A stretch of 64,000 nucleotides of DNA from Halictus rubicundus (GCF_050948215.1 NW_027488566.1:124001-188000); one strand, 5' to 3'. Numbered from the stretch's first letter, positions 10,733 to 22,892 are shown. Made by a program: numbers and translations. Notes: generated by a model from the sequence alone, not told the origin.

Positions 10733-12935
10733 TGTAACGTTGCGTTTCGTTATGGAGGCGCTCTCGCTGGATGGTCGACCATACCAGTGTTCTTCGAGAG
10801 GGCAGAGAGGTAGAAATGGGCGGAATGCCAGGGTCTGTTGATAATACTATTTATTTAAACGTGGATTGCCAGCTGGACTTGCGGTGGTCCCCGGGTTGTC
10901 CCTATTGGTGGACTCGGGTTTCGCTGGCGGCTGAAGACAAAACGTCGGTGGACGACGTGGTATTATGAACAGAGCGACGGTAGAAAAAACTTACAACTAG
11001 CGCGATTCTTATACCTAGAGCTTATAACTAACCTCGCGGTGCGCAGGCGCAGAGCTGCCGCGGAACGGATGCGGAACAGACGCGGAACGGCCGCGGAACG
11101 CAAAATGGTGGGGCGGATAATGCACAGAGTGGAAAAAGAAATTACAAAAGGCATGGAGAAAAATCGCAAAGGGAAAAGGAAGAGTGGAAGATGGTGTAGA
11201 AAGATTCAAAGAAGAGAGGAAACAGTACAAGGAAATGTGGAAACGAAAGAAAAGAGAGCGGACAGAGGAAGAAGAAAAATGGATACAAGAAATCTGAGAA
11301 CAGGGAGAGCCATGGAAATACATAAATAGAGAAAAAAGGAAAAAAGTGAGGGTGAGAGATAAAATAACCATGGAACAATGGAGGAAACATTTCATGAAGG
11401 CCCTGGGGGAGCGAAGAGAGGCAGGGTTAGAGAAAACGTTACACAGGAAGACGAAGAAATACGTACAAAGGCGGAAGTGCTGGAGAAAATAAAGAGTTTG
11501 AAGAAAGGAAAATCGGAGGGTGTAGACCAGATAAAGAATGAGGCATGGATAGCAGGGAGAAGAAGGGCAGGAAAAAAACTAGGTGAGATTATCTGGAAGA
11601 TATGGAAAGGAGAGGGATACATAGATGATTGGAGGGAGGGGATAGTAGTTCCCATCCACAAAAAAGGTGACACAGACACAGTGGAGAACTACAGAGGAGC
11701 GATCCTGACGATAACAACGTACAAAATTTACGCCATGGTGCTGAATGATAGGCTGATAAAAAGCTTAGAAGAAAGAAAAGGACTGGATGAGACACAATCG
11801 GGATTCAGGAAAAGGAGAGACAGAATGGATAACGTGGAAAAGGCTCAAGGAAAAGAGAGGAAACGTATGCATGGCTTGCGTCGATCTAAGAGCTACTTTT
11901 GCCTTGATGGATACAGGTGTACTTTGGAAAGCAATGGAAAAAAGAGATATAGAAGAGAAGATCGTAGAAAAGGTAAAAGAAATATAGAAGGAGACGAGAT
12001 ACAGAGTGAGGATAGGGGCAGAAGTGTCGGCGGCATTCTGGGTGGAGAAAGGAGTGAGACAGGGGTGCCCGATGAGCCCGAAAGGCAAGACGGAGGTGTG
12101 GTAATAGGGAGAGAGATAATCTGGTCACTAGGATATGCTGATGACATAGTGCTGCTGTCGGACGACGAGAGGGGTTGGAAAAGATGATAAAGAGGACAAG
12201 CAGGTACTTCGAGAAGAAAAAATTACAGGTGAATAGTGAGAAAACAAAAATAATGATATGTAACAACGAAAAAGGAAGAAGGAAGAGTGAGATCTGGAAA
12301 TGGGGAGGTAAGGGTGTGAGGTAAGGAGGTATGGAGGAGAAAAATAGTGAAACGGCACATATAAAAGAATGCGTAGGAAAGGCCAGGAAAGTAATGTTAG
12401 GATTATGGGGGATAGGAGAATGGAAATTCAAAGCAGATGTGACGTGGAGGTTGAAGCTATTCGAAGTAATGGTAAAAGGAATACCACTGTATGGCGCGGA
12501 GATATGGGGTTGGAAAGAAAGGGAGGAGATGGAGAGACAACAAGAGAGATACTTGAGACAACAACACCAGTCTATAGCTATATCTTGATTTTCGCCAGGA
12601 CACGGGTGGCCGGTCCAAGGACACGAACTTTCTCCAAGGGGCACGTACAGGAAAGCGACATCCCCACACCAGAAGTTTCCTTGTTTGAAGGAAATTTCTG
12701 GAGGCACGGGGGATAGATATAAGCGCGGATTCTGACGGATGACAGGATCAGTTGTTGTCTGTTGTTGGTAGTCATCTGTCCGCGCATAGCACGTTCCGTA
12801 TCGTCGGCAATTTGTTTCATCGTTATTTCGTTTCTTTTGTTATTGTTACGTTGTTGAGTTTGTTTTGTTAATAAATTGTTATTGTAGTAAAAGGGTGAAT
12901 CTTACTTAATACACGAACACCTAAACTACCAAACA
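10733..12935. mobile_element. Composite insertion in the minisatellite (TGTAACGTTG...ACCAAACA)
   Basis: A 2.2-kb block flanked by AGAATA on both sides. It starts TGTAACGTTG and ends CCAAACA. Inside are a damaged non-LTR reverse transcriptase (about 11.04-12.59 kb) and, at the 3' side, LTR-like DNA with a TATA box (GATATAAGCG, about 12,717) and AATAAA (12,870-12,875). It may be an LTR element with a LINE fragment inserted in it. The flanking duplication is suggestive only, because AGAATA is also the repeat unit. Confidence 0.45.
11039..12588 (+). pseudogene. Non-LTR reverse transcriptase fragment
   Basis: A remnant of a LINE RT with several frameshifts. Recognisable RT blocks in order are WREGIVVPIHKKGD, VENYRGAILTITTYKIYAMV, TQSGFRKRRD and the catalytic-type YADDIVLLSDD near 12,130-12,165. 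A further segment (12,331-12,588) holds PLYGAEIWGW, the usual region C-terminal to the RT palm. Upstream sequence is Lys/Arg/Glu-rich. Endonuclease and ORF1 are absent. The ENYRG motif differs from the R1-type elements in the window, so this is another LINE clade (Jockey/R4/I-like not resolved). Confidence 0.7.
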
Positions 12936-12941
12936 AGAATA

Positions 12942-13216
12942 TAACATAATATAGAAGCATATTCCAGAATGCAACAGAATATACAAGAATATACGAGAAT
13001 ATACACGAAAATACACGAAAATATCAGAATATACCGGAATATACTAAAATATACCAGAGTATACTAGAATATAGAATAATATACCACAATATACTAGAAT
13101 ATACCAGAATATACCATACTATAACAGAATATACTAGAATATACCAGCATATACTAGAATATACAAGAATGTACTAGAATGTACCAGACTATACTTGAAT
13201 AAACATGAACATACTA
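12942..13216. repeat. 10-bp minisatellite, segment 3
   Basis: About 27 units of AGAATATACY, interrupted at 13,217 by a solo LTR. The last five bases TACTA (13,212-13,216) are the target duplication of that LTR. Confidence 0.95.
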
Positions 13217-13801
13217 TGTTTGGCGTCGACCGACGGTCGGAATGCCTGGGGGCCGGGACCACTCAGAAATGAGCGCGCGAGGAGGCACGGAGAAAACGGG
13301 AGAGTCGAACTCTGGTCCTTTCGGTTAAAATGCACTTTATTCACTCGATAAAGACCGGAGTCTCTGCTATAAATCGCGCCGGAAATCTTGAGCGGCACCT
13401 TGACGAGGGCCGCCGCGATCGGAAAATCTTCAACGCGAGCGTCGAAAAATCTTGTCGCGAGCAGAGTCGCGCAACGCGACGCGGAAATATCGGCTGGCCG
13501 AAGAACAAAATATTAAAGTCGCGAGAGGATAGAATTTGAATGAAGCTGATAGATACTGAATTTGACTCGAGCGAGAACTGAGAAAGAAGAGAGCTCCTCC
13601 GCCAGGGGAGAGCCTTAAATGTTCTTCGACCGGCAGACGTGTACGCTATCAGTTTTGATCGATCGTATGATACCGGTAAACAACTTGGTCGAAATTCGAA
13701 TAGAGGAGGTTTACCGGCACTGAGCTCTGACAAATATTATGCGACCTCGCCCAACGATAACGAGCGAACACTCGACGGTTGCCGTAACGGTTGGCAGAAC
13801 A
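13217..13801 (-). mobile_element. Solo LTR (585 bp) with TSD TACTA
   Basis: Starts TGTTTGGCG, ends GGCAGAACA, and is flanked by a perfect 5-bp duplication TACTA (13,212-13,216 and 13,802-13,806). The minus strand carries AATAAAGTGC near its 3' side, so I place it on the minus strand. No coding region. The 5-bp duplication and TG...CA ends identify an LTR left behind after recombination between two LTRs. Confidence 0.75.
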
Positions 13802-13852
13802 TACTAGAATATAACAGAATATATTAGAAAATAACAGAATATACTATATATA
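13802..13852. repeat. 10-bp minisatellite, segment 4
   Basis: About five units between two LTR-like insertions. Confidence 0.85.
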
Positions 13853-14600
13853 CCGTTCCGTTCTGAACGGAATTTCAAAAATGCCCTTTTCTAGCATTCA
13901 TCGAAACAGCTTAGGTATACTCTTTCAATAAAACCCAGCTACAATTTCGAATAATCGTTTTAGTTCAGCATTACGCCCCATTCTTCAAATGGATGTTGCC
14001 CCCTTAATAACATCAGGTTTTATTATGCAGAAAATTAAATTATCCAAGTCAATGCCGTCGAACCGACCGGTAATAATACAAATAGTACTCGTGCGCTCAA
14101 TGGGACACCGGGCCTCTGCTCTGCGACCCAAGGTTTATGACGGACCGCCTATTCACGTCCACTTCGGTCGTCAGCTCGGGGTACCTGTTGTACCAACATT
14201 TGTTTTTTTTTCGCATCTCTCGCACCATCTGCCCACTAGCCAATCAGCCCCTAATCATTCATGTCCAAAAGTATATAAAGGTCAGACATCATATAATTTG
14301 GTCAGTTAGCTCAGTCCTATCGACAGGTAACTCTCCGCTCGTCAACTCCATCTTTCTGTCTCGGCCTTTCGACTTTCGTATCGATCCGCCGCTTAAAACA
14401 ATTTGCGAGATACACTGAATCAATTGCCATGTATTTTCGTGATTAGTGTGAAATAAACGCTTCAAATAAAAAATAGCTGTCCTTCATTAATTTGACGCAC
14501 AGCGGTACCCTAATATCGTCAACGCGTAACCAGCCTTACAACCCGGTTAAATTCCAAGGAGTCGCGATATTTCGGTATCACTAGCACAGCGAGCCAGCTA
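13853..14600 (+). mobile_element. LTR-like insertion with TATA box and poly(A) signal
   Basis: A 0.75-kb unique block within the minisatellite. It has a TATA box (GTATATAAAGG, 14,271-14,281), an initiator-like TCAGTTAGCTCAGTC about 30 bp downstream, and AATAAA at 14,452-14,457. It ends GCTAACA. The 5' end reads CGTTCCGTTC, not TG, and the flanking TATAC repeat is ambiguous, so the border is uncertain. It looks like a solo LTR; no protein is supported. Confidence 0.5.
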
Positions 14601-14768
14601 ACATATACCAGACTATAACAGAATATACCACTCTATACTTGAATACACCTTAAAATACCGGTATATAACAAAATATACTAGAATACTACAGAATATAAGA
14701 GAATATACGAGACTATACCAGAATATTCTAGAATAGACCAGAAATTCACGGATATGCTAGAATATACT
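14601..14768. repeat. 10-bp minisatellite, segment 5
   Basis: Degenerate AGAATATACY units ending in TATACT (14,763-14,768), which is duplicated at 39,572-39,577 on the far side of the Polinton. Confidence 0.95.
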
Positions 14769-15563
14769 AGTAGGTAGCATAGGCGAGTTCTAACTCAATA
14801 TGCGAGGGGGGTCATTCTCTTGCGGGGCGATGGGAGGGATCGCCCGGCCGCCGCCGAGGTATCACCTTGCGGTTTTTGTTACCAGGATGGCGTTTCTTAT
14901 CGCTGCATCGGGATTTCGGATTTCTGCTGAAGTAGCTCATTATCGTTGCAGTCGTATTCTGCAATGTGATTTGGCCTTGAAGGTTGCGATATATTTCGCG
15001 GGAGATAGAGAAAGAGGTTCTTTCTCTCTCTCTCTCTCGCTCTTGCGTCTTCTCGCCGCGCGACCATTTATTCGCTCTTGCTGCGCGGCCATTTTTTATT
15101 ATACTTCGCGGGAGATAGAGAGGTTGTTTCTCTCTCTCGCTCTTGCGTCTTCTCGCCGTGCGGCCATTTATTCGCTCTTGCCGCGCGGCCATCTTTTTAT
15201 TATATTTCGCGGGAGAAGGCTGTTTCTCTCTCGCTCTCGCGGTTTCATTTCGCGAGATCGCTGCATTTTGGCGAGACGGCGTCTTTTCTCATAGAACCGT
15301 ATACTTTTGTCAGTTGCGATCGCGTTAACGGTTTTTTCATTATCACGTCTACACCTCGTATTCGCGAAATATGAATTCTCTTGGGCGAGTTGGCATGCAG
15401 TTTTTCATTATCGCGTCTACATCACGTCAAAGGTTTTTTATTCCACATCCTTCGATAAATTTTATCGCTCTAGACGCCTTTAAATAGGAGGCGATTCGCC
15501 GCTACGCGCATTTCTGAATACGGGACGTAGACGCGAAATAGGAGTTGTCTCGGGCGAATTGAT

Positions 15564-15746
15564 ATGCAGTTTGCGAAGGTACCCTCCTTACAAGCTTTTA
15601 CCGTTCAAAGTTATTCGAGCGTGATATTCGAAATTACTCCGAGATCGACTACTACTACGGTAACAACAACGACGAGGAAAAATGCTAGTTTTATCCTTAA
15701 AAAACTTGGCTTGGGTTCACGTTTTAAATTTGTATTTGAACGGTAG
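15564..15746 (+). CDS. Small TIR-encoded ORF, unknown
   Basis: A 60-codon frame present almost unchanged in both Polinton arms (other copy 38,267-38,449, minus strand, one visible substitution, Ser to Phe). It has a threonine run and a basic C-terminus. Conservation may only reflect TIR homogenisation, so coding status is unproven. No family recognised. Confidence 0.25.
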   Translation: MQFAKVPSLQAFTVQSYSSVIFEITPRSTTTTVTTTTRKNASFILKKLGLGSRFKFVFER

Positions 15747-15791
15747 TTTCTCCGACGACGAGCATCAGAAAACGTTGATAGAACATTTAAT

Positions 15792-16238
15792 GTGAATCGA
15801 CACGACGAGTCGCATATGTTTTTTCTACACGAAAAGATTCAGCCAAGTCGTGGCGCGCTGGCCCGCAATCAATTCACCGTCAGCGATATTGGATATCCTC
15901 GAAACGGACGAACAGCGCATCGTGGTGCCGGTTGGATGCGAAGTATAATCATATTTCTGAGAACTGGAAATTTAGCGGATGAGGTAAAATTAAAGCTTGA
16001 AAAATTGTTTCGTTACAACAAAAATGGAGGGGAACAAGATGATTCGGATTTTAAAAAATACATTAAAGTGCCTGACACGCATGTCAATGGCTATTAAAAC
16101 TATCAACGAGTATCGCGAATGGTGTCGATCGTATATGGAATGTTTGCAATACTGTACGAGATATTTGGCTTGCGCGAAGGACGACCTGCCGGTGGGTGTG
16201 AAATTTAGTTTAACATCGATAATGTGCCGTATGAAAAG
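15792..16238 (+). pseudogene. TIR-encoded ORF upstream of PolB, left copy
   Basis: Overlapping frames (15,792-16,097 and 15,997 onward) lead directly into the polymerase region and have a matching copy on the right arm, where the frame 37,974-37,093 runs without a stop into the PolB N-terminal region. The stretch around EYREWCRSYMECLQYC and LACAKDDLPVG is therefore probably the start of the polymerase protein or a leader fused to it. At 16,238 the left arm jumps to sequence that lies further into PolB. Confidence 0.5.
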
Positions 16239-16246
16239 AACGGGCA

Positions 16247-17579
16247 CCATTCGTCATCTATGCCGATTTGAAATGTCTGCTAGAGAAACAGGAAGGACAG
16301 AGCCGCGGGGCGTGCACGCAGTATCAACATCACCATGCGTTCAGCATAGGTTATTGCGTGCATTGCCGATACGATGCTTCTTTGAGCGAGTATCAGGCTT
16401 GTTCCAGAGAAGAGGGATGCTCGACATGGTTCGCGACAAAGTTGTACGAGTTAAGTTGTAAATTACAGCCGATACTCGATAAAAACGTGCCGATGAATGC
16501 GTTAACCGAAGCAGAAAAATTAGATTTTCTTACGGCCACGCGCTGCCACGTGTGCGAAAGACCGTTCAACGACTCCGACGAAAAAGTGCGCGATCATTGT
16601 CATATCACGGGCGCGTATCGCGGTCCGGCGCATAATGTTTGCAATTTGAATTACCAATCTTCGTACGTGATACCGGTGGTTTTTCACAATTTGTCTGGTT
16701 ACGACGCGCATTTTATCATCAAAGATTTGGCAAACGCGTTTAAGGGGAAGATGGACGTGTTACCGTTGACGAAAGAGCGGTACATCTCGTTCACGAAACA
16801 CGTTCACGTCGAGAACGAGGAGGGGATAAAAAGAGATTACAGGAAGTTGATGAAGTTTCGATTCATCGATTCATTCAAATTCCTGAATTCTAGTCTGGAC
16901 AAGTTATCATCGTATTTGGGCAAGAGTAAATTGCGCGTCGTATCTTTTAACCAGAAAAGGTGTTTTTCCGTACGACTATTTAACGTCGTACGATAAACTA
17001 AAAGAAGAGCGATTGCCTCCGCGCGAAGCATTTTATAATCGGCTATGCGCCAGCGAGATATCCGACACCGATTATCTTCACGCGAATACGGTTTGGTCGC
17101 GTTTCGTTATAAAGACGTTAGGACAGTACAGCGATTTGTATTTGAAATTGGACGTACTGTTGCTGGCGGATGTTTTTGAAAATTTCCGCGAAGACTGTCT
17201 CGAGAACTATAAACTCGATCCGGCGCATTATTACACGCTCCCCGGTTTCGCGTGGGACGTGATTCTAAAAATGACAAAGATCGAACTGGAGCTGTTCACC
17301 GACGTGGACATGCTATTGTTCGTGGAGTGTGGAATACGCGGCGGACTGAGTCAATGTTCTCACAGGTATGCGCGCACCAATAACAAGTATTTACCAACAA
17401 CGTACGATTCGAGCGAACCGTCCACCTATCTAATGTATTTCGACGTTAATAATTTGTATGGTTGGGCCATGTCACAACCTCTACCGCACAGCGGTTTTCG
17501 CTGGGTGGACGATCAGACGCGTATAGATAATTTTAGCATCGAATCTATTCCAATCGACAGTCCCGTAGGCTACATTTAA
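16247..17579 (+). pseudogene. polB: Polinton DNA polymerase B, central part only
   Basis: Protein-primed family B DNA polymerase, which replicates the element. Visible parts: a Cys/His cluster (CHVCERPF, then VRDHCHITGAYRG and CN), the exonuclease-type HNLSGYDAHFI motif, and polymerase motif A as YFDVNNLYGWAM. The frame changes near 16,960-17,010, with a few codons apparently missing. The gene stops at 17,579, just after motif A, because Gypsy-1 is inserted there; the C-terminal motifs (YxDTDS box) are not found beyond Gypsy-1. The N-terminal part is absent here and present only on the right arm (37,093-37,774, minus). Confidence 0.85.
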
Positions 17580-17584
17580 ATACA

Positions 17585-17892
17585 TGTAAAGAAAGTGTAC
17601 TCTCTTTAATCCGAATTACGCGCACTAATCACTCAGCGCGCTTTGTAAGGAGGAGTGAAAACTAGAGAGATAGAGAACACGTGCATAAGTTGCTTTACAG
17701 GAGCGAATATAAAAGATAAAATACAATAGAGAGAATAGACCCATATTGTCGTTCCTCTATTTTCAGGTAAAACCATGCTGTAAATATTGTAAATAGCGAA
17801 CATAAGGTATAATAATCAAATAAAAACTCTATTTTCAGAGTAACATATATTGGTCTATTTCCTTATATCAACTGGCGATATAACTTCCTTAT
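17585..17892 (+). repeat. Gypsy-1 5' LTR
   Basis: Begins TGTAAAGAAAGTG and ends CTCTTAT-like CTTCCTTAT; near-identical to 24,586-24,893 with scattered substitutions (for example GCTTTGTAAGG versus GCTCTGTAAGG, GAATAGACC versus GATAAGACC). Confidence 0.85.
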
Positions 17893-17923
17893 AGAACGAC
17901 AATATCGTCTCAATACTACAAAG

Positions 17924-18552
17924 ATGGCTAAGCTGCAGTTTAATTTCGAAGTTGTAGCCTCACCAGAGGATACCAAGACAAACGTGATAAAAATAACCTC
18001 CATCACAACAAGCAACGGAGAACAGTATTCTATACCAACAGAATATCAAAATGTGAAGTATCACACAGAAATCAAGAAAACAGAGGTATTTAATAGATTT
18101 AAAAGTACTGCTAAAAGAGGCACGCAAAAGAAATTATGGATAATACTACAAGATGAGTTAAAAACCCGTATATGGATGAAATAGGGAATCCCCAATTTAA
18201 AGACGCATACTTAGATGTAATAAACGATAATCCTGCAAACATAAATGGACTGTTAGAACAATTATTAGAAAACAGACAACAAGATAGAAGTAGCAAGCTT
18301 AATCTAAAAAACATTTCAGAAAAATTTATTTTAGAAAAATTTAATGGAAGACAAATAAATACAACCCAATGAATAGATACATTTGAAATGGAATGCGAAA
18401 GATTTGAGATCATTGATGATAATACAAAAATTGAGATTTTGAGACTATTCTTAGATAAAGCTTGTATGGACTGGCATTATACAACTCAAACGGAATTAAA
18501 AATAAATAATAATTGGCAAGACTGGAAAGAAAAATTTCTGAAAACTTTTGCA
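17924..18552 (+). pseudogene. gag: Gypsy-1 Gag, truncated and frameshifted
   Basis: The first ATG after the 5' LTR opens a short frame (17,924-18,184), followed by frames to 18,372 and from 18,388. The retroelement Gag core is suggested by the run KIEILRLFLDKACMDW and the later WKEKFLKTF, which resemble the capsid region of Gypsy Gag proteins. The R1-type fragment interrupts it at about 18,553. No zinc knuckle is present, so the C-terminal half has been lost. Confidence 0.6.
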
Positions 18553-20475
18553 GACAGAGACATCTGCTATGCAGATGACACCCTGGTTTATGCCGAGGGG
18601 GAGGACTGGAGGAGAACCAGGCACCTGGGTGAGGCTGCCCTGGACTGCGTGGTCGGGCGAATCCGGAGAATGGGGTTGACCGTGGCCGCCACAAAAACCG
18701 AGGCGATATGGTTATATTCGCCTTGGGTGTGGCGGCTACCCCGAGGTCAGGACCTCCGGATTCGTGTCGCTGAGACCTCCGTCGCGATCGGGCCCAGGAT
18801 GAGGTACCTGGGCCTGGTCATAGACGGCCGCTGGCGATTTGATGGACACTTCGAGCTCCTCGCCCCTCGACTAGAGAGGACGGCAGCCGCATTGGCGCGG
18901 CTGCTGCCGAATGTCGGGGGGCCGGATTTGAAAGTACGCCGCCTCTATGTGGAGGTGGTGCGGTCTATAGCCCTGTATGGGGCCCCTGTATGGCACCGCT
19001 CGCTCGAGGCCAGCACGCCCAGCCGCAAGCTCTTTGAAAGAGTGCGGCGGCGGCTGGCCTTGCGGGTCATACGGGAGTACCGCACCATCTCCACCGAGGC
19101 GGCGGGACTCCTCGCCGTGATTCCACCCTTCACTGTGGTGGCGGCGGAGCGGGCGAAATTATACCAGATCGCCCACTCCTTCCGCCGCCCGCCGGGGGTG
19201 GAACTCACGCGCGAGGAGGAGTTGGAGCTCGAGGGCCAGAATCGCCAGGCCGGGACGGAAAGTTTTTCGGAGTAGAGGGCTCTGCTAACGCCCTCCACAC
19301 GTCCGATTGTCCGGGCCCTCCTGCCCATATTTTATATATGGTGCAGGAGGCGGGGAAGGTTGACCTTCCGCCTCACGCAGGTGCTCTCCGGCCACGGTTG
19401 CTTCGGAGAGTACCTGCACAGAATGGGGCGGGAGCCGACTGCGCAGTGCCACCACTGCGGCGAAGATGTGGACACGGCGCGGCATACTCTGGAGGAGTGC
19501 CCAGTTTGGGCTGAGCCGCGCCGTGTCCTTAGAGCCGCGGTGGAAGGGTGGGACCTCTCGCTGTCGACCGTGGTCGACCACATGGTCGACGGCGTGAGGT
19601 CGTGGAAGGCGGTGGCCTCCTTCTGCGATGATGTTATTAAGCAGGAGGCCGCCGAGCGGGCCCGGGAGAGAGACCCGGGCTACGTGAGGAGTATTTGGGC
19701 GCGGGGGCGACCCCCGCGCCGACGTGTGCCCCCCAGGAGGGAGGCGGCGACGGCAGGGAGGGCGCGGGGGTCTCCCCCGCGTCAACGTGTGCCCCCGGTG
19801 GCGGGGGGCGGAGTTGGGTTGGCGCGGGGAGTTCCCCCGCGCCCTGTTATGCCCCCACCATTGGAGGCGATGAACTTGGGGGCCCGAGGCGTGAGCTGAC
19901 CCGGGCCCCCGGGGGGGAGCATAGCTCCCCCCGTGATAGGCCGACACCCCCCGGGTTAGTTTCCCGGTGTGGGGGGGGGGTGTCGGTCCGTCCCTCCCCG
20001 ATTGGGGAGGGGGATCTGTGGGGGGTATTGGGTGAGGAAGGGTCGGGGCGTGCCGGATCTCGCCTCCGACGGCCCTTCCTTCCGGTGGCGGCGTCTTCTT
20101 GCCTCGGCCGGGGCTGGTTCCTTCGGGATACCGGCTCCGAGCGGGGCACGAAGACTCCGGGAGCTGTGGGTGGACCAAGCTGGGGCTCGGGAAGCTCAAT
20201 CCGAAGGCTCCAGGAATGGGGACACCGGGGGGTCCCTCCGCCCGGGGTCTTATAGCGTAGGCAGTGGGGGAGGTTAACCCCTCCCCCGGGGCATGATGAT
20301 AGCTGGGAGGTGTCCTGTTGAGTACTCGCGTGATCCAGGCACCTCCCATTTAGCTTAGGTGGGCGTGGGTTTTTAGTGGGTACCCCTTGGGGATTTCCCC
20401 CAAGGGCAGTCCCACATAACCCCGACTCCCCCCAGGGAGTCGGGGTATGCGTAAAGCATTTTCCCACGGAATAAA
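18553..20475 (+). mobile_element. 5'-truncated TRAS-like R1 element fragment in Gypsy-1
   Basis: A GC-rich 1.9-kb segment within AT-rich Gypsy DNA. It begins at the RT catalytic box (CYADDTLVYAEG), runs through the RT C-terminus and ends in the 3' UTR with two hairpins (20,376-20,444) and CACGGAATAAAGGG. The same 3' sequence ends the copies at 41.58 and 51.27 kb. No clean target duplication is visible. 5' truncation at the RT is typical of LINE insertion. Confidence 0.85.
18555..19899 (+). pseudogene. TRAS-like RT C-terminal part with zinc motif
   Basis: Reading continues in one frame from the YADD box to about 19,899, with a TAG at 19,273-19,275 where the 40-kb copy has TGG. Features in order: YADD, IDGRWRFDGHF, ALYGAPVWHRS, and a C-terminal CHHCGEDVDTARHTLEEC (C-x2-C-x8-H-x4-C) like the end of R1/TRAS ORF2 proteins. 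By chance the frame is fused in phase to Gypsy Gag codons, giving one open frame 18,388-19,275. Confidence 0.8.
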
Positions 20476-20525
20476 GGGATAGATGCACATGTATACACAC
20501 AAGAAAAAAACGAATACAGACACCA

Positions 20526-22892
20526 TTGATTAAGATACCAATATTGTTAAATGATAAATTAAGACTGCTGGGAACATACGATTCCGGGGCCCAGATATCA
20601 TTAATAAATAAAAGAATAGTTAAAACAGAAATAGGAGAAGAAAATGTAAACAAAATATATTTGAAGTCAGTCAATGGTGTCAGTGCAACAAAAGATTTAA
20701 TTAAAGTAAAAGTAAAAATATTTGAGATGGAGGAAGAAGTAGATTTAGATATAGTGGACAGGATAGACTTTGAAGATGTAATAACAGGTTTGGATATGAT
20801 AAAAAAATTTAAACTAATACAAGACGAAAATTTAAATATTTCGCAAAAGAAAGAAATAATAAAAGAAAAAGATAGACAGATAAAACAAAAGGAAACGGAA
20901 AAAGTTAAAGAAGTGAAAATAAACTTTAATGAACATGTAGCAGAAGAGGAATGTGATTTAAGATTAGAACATTTAGAAAATAATAAAAAGAAAAAGATAA
21001 AAAATATAATAAAGAGATACAATACGGTCTTTGCGAAAGATAAATACGACATTGGGACAGTTAAAGATTATGAAGCAAGAATAGATTTAATAGAAGATAA
21101 ATACTGTAGTAAAAGACCATACAGATGCACGATGGAAGATAAAAAAGAAATAGAACAACAGATAACAAAATTACTGGGAGAAAAACTAATACAAGAATCA
21201 TACAGTCCTTTTGCAGCACCTGTTACCCTTGCATTTAGAAAGGAAGAAAATAGAAAATCAAGGCTGTGCATAGACTTTAGAGATTTGAATAAACTGATTG
21301 TATCGCAAGCACAACCTTTCCCACTAATCGAAGACTTAATAGCAAAAACAAGGAACTGCAGATTTTTCACAACATTAGACATCAATTCGGCTTTTTGGTC
21401 AATACCTCTTAAAATAAACGATAGACATAAAACAGGTTTTGTAACACAAGAGGGGCATTACCAATGGACCTGCCTCCCATTCGGCCTAAAAACAGCACCG
21501 GCAATATTCCAAAGAATACTAAGCAATATTTAAAAAAAAATAATTTAAAAGATTTCTCAGAAAATTATATAGACGATATACTTGTATTTTCACCAACTTT
21601 CGAAAAACATACACAACACATAGAACAAGTTTTAAGTGCAATACTAAAAGAAGGATTCCGATTAAAATTTAGAAAATGTACATTCGCTTCAAGTTCTGCT
21701 AAATACCTGGGACACGTTATAGAAGACAACACAGTCCGGTCAATCAAAGACAATTTAATAGCAATAGAAAATTTTCCACGACCAAAAACCCAAAAACATA
21801 TTAGACAATTTTTAGGCAAAACAAACTTTTATCACGAATATATTCCGAAAAGCGCCATAATATTAGAACCACTCCACAAACTACTAAGGAAAAATGAAAA
21901 ATTTATATGGACAGAAGAGTGTGAAAAAGCATTCCAACAGATAAAAAAATTACTATGCACAAAACCGATTTTAGAAATATTTGACCCAAAACTAGAAGTA
22001 AAACTCTACACAGATGCATCAATAGAAGGGATAGCAGCGGTACTTAAACAAACACAATTTCATGGAAAAGACAAACCAATAGCATATTTCTCAAAAAAAC
22101 TAACAGAAGCGCAAAAGAAGAAAAAAGCAATATACCTGGATTATACCTGGCAATAAAAGAAGCGGTGAAATACTGGCAACAATTGCTTATTGGAAAAAAA
22201 TTAACAGTATTCTCAGACCACAAACCACTAGAAAACCTAAATATTAAAGCGAGGCCAGATGAAGAACTAGGTGATTTAACCTACTACTTATCACAATATG
22301 ATTTCACAATAAAATATATCCCAGGAAAAGAAAATATAGAAGCGGACTGTCTCCGTCGAAATCCGGTATTAGAACCGGAAGAAAACAAAGAAGAATTATT
22401 AAGAATAATTAATTTAATAGAAATAGACGAAATCAAGACAGATCAAAAAAGGAATAAAGAAATACAAGAGAAAAAGAATATATTGATAAAAAAAATGAGA
22501 TTTTTTATAAAAAGAGTAGGAAAAAAGAAAAAATAATATTATCAGAGGAGTTTAGTAAAAAATTAATAGAAAAAATACACAAAGAATGGTTTCATATTGG
22601 AGTAAGACAAATGATGGCTAGAATAAGCACAAATTACACAGCGAAGAACTTAACAAAAAACATAAGCAAAACATGCAAAGAATGTAAAGTGTGTATTGAA
22701 AATAAATCGAGAGGTCAACTCAAATACGGCCAAATGTCACATTTAGGCCCTGCAAAAAAACCCTTTGAAATCATCTCAATAGATACCATTGGTGGACTTG
22801 GAGGGAATAGATCAACAAAGAAATATTTACATTTAATGGTAGACCACTTTACCAGGGATGCTTATTGTTTGGGATCGGAAGGCGAACACTAA
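20526..22892 (+). pseudogene. pol: Gypsy-1 protease, RT, RNase H and start of integrase
   Basis: Gypsy-order pol with at least three frame changes (about 21,530 in an A-run, 22,150, 22,540). Protease: YDSGAQISLI (20,578 region; aspartyl DSG). RT: RLCIDFRDLNK, LPFGLKTAPA and the catalytic YIDDILVF (about 21,567). RNase H: LYTDASIEGIAAVL and later FSDHKPLENL. Integrase zinc domain ends in CKECKVCIENK, followed by IISIDTIGGLGG. A solo LTR splits the integrase core at 22,866. Confidence 0.85.

Larger units (their letters stand above)
14769..16238 (+). repeat. Polinton left terminal inverted repeat
   Basis: Matches the reverse complement of 37,775-39,571 from the terminal AGTAGG to the shared GTATGAAAAG at 16,229-16,238, where the arms diverge. 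It contains two full and one partial copy of an about 100-bp unit beginning CGCGGGAGA with CTCTCTC and GCGCGGCCATT boxes (14,997-15,245); the right arm has about one unit fewer. Small open frames at 15,564-15,746 and 15,792-16,097 are nearly identical in the other arm. Confidence 0.9.
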
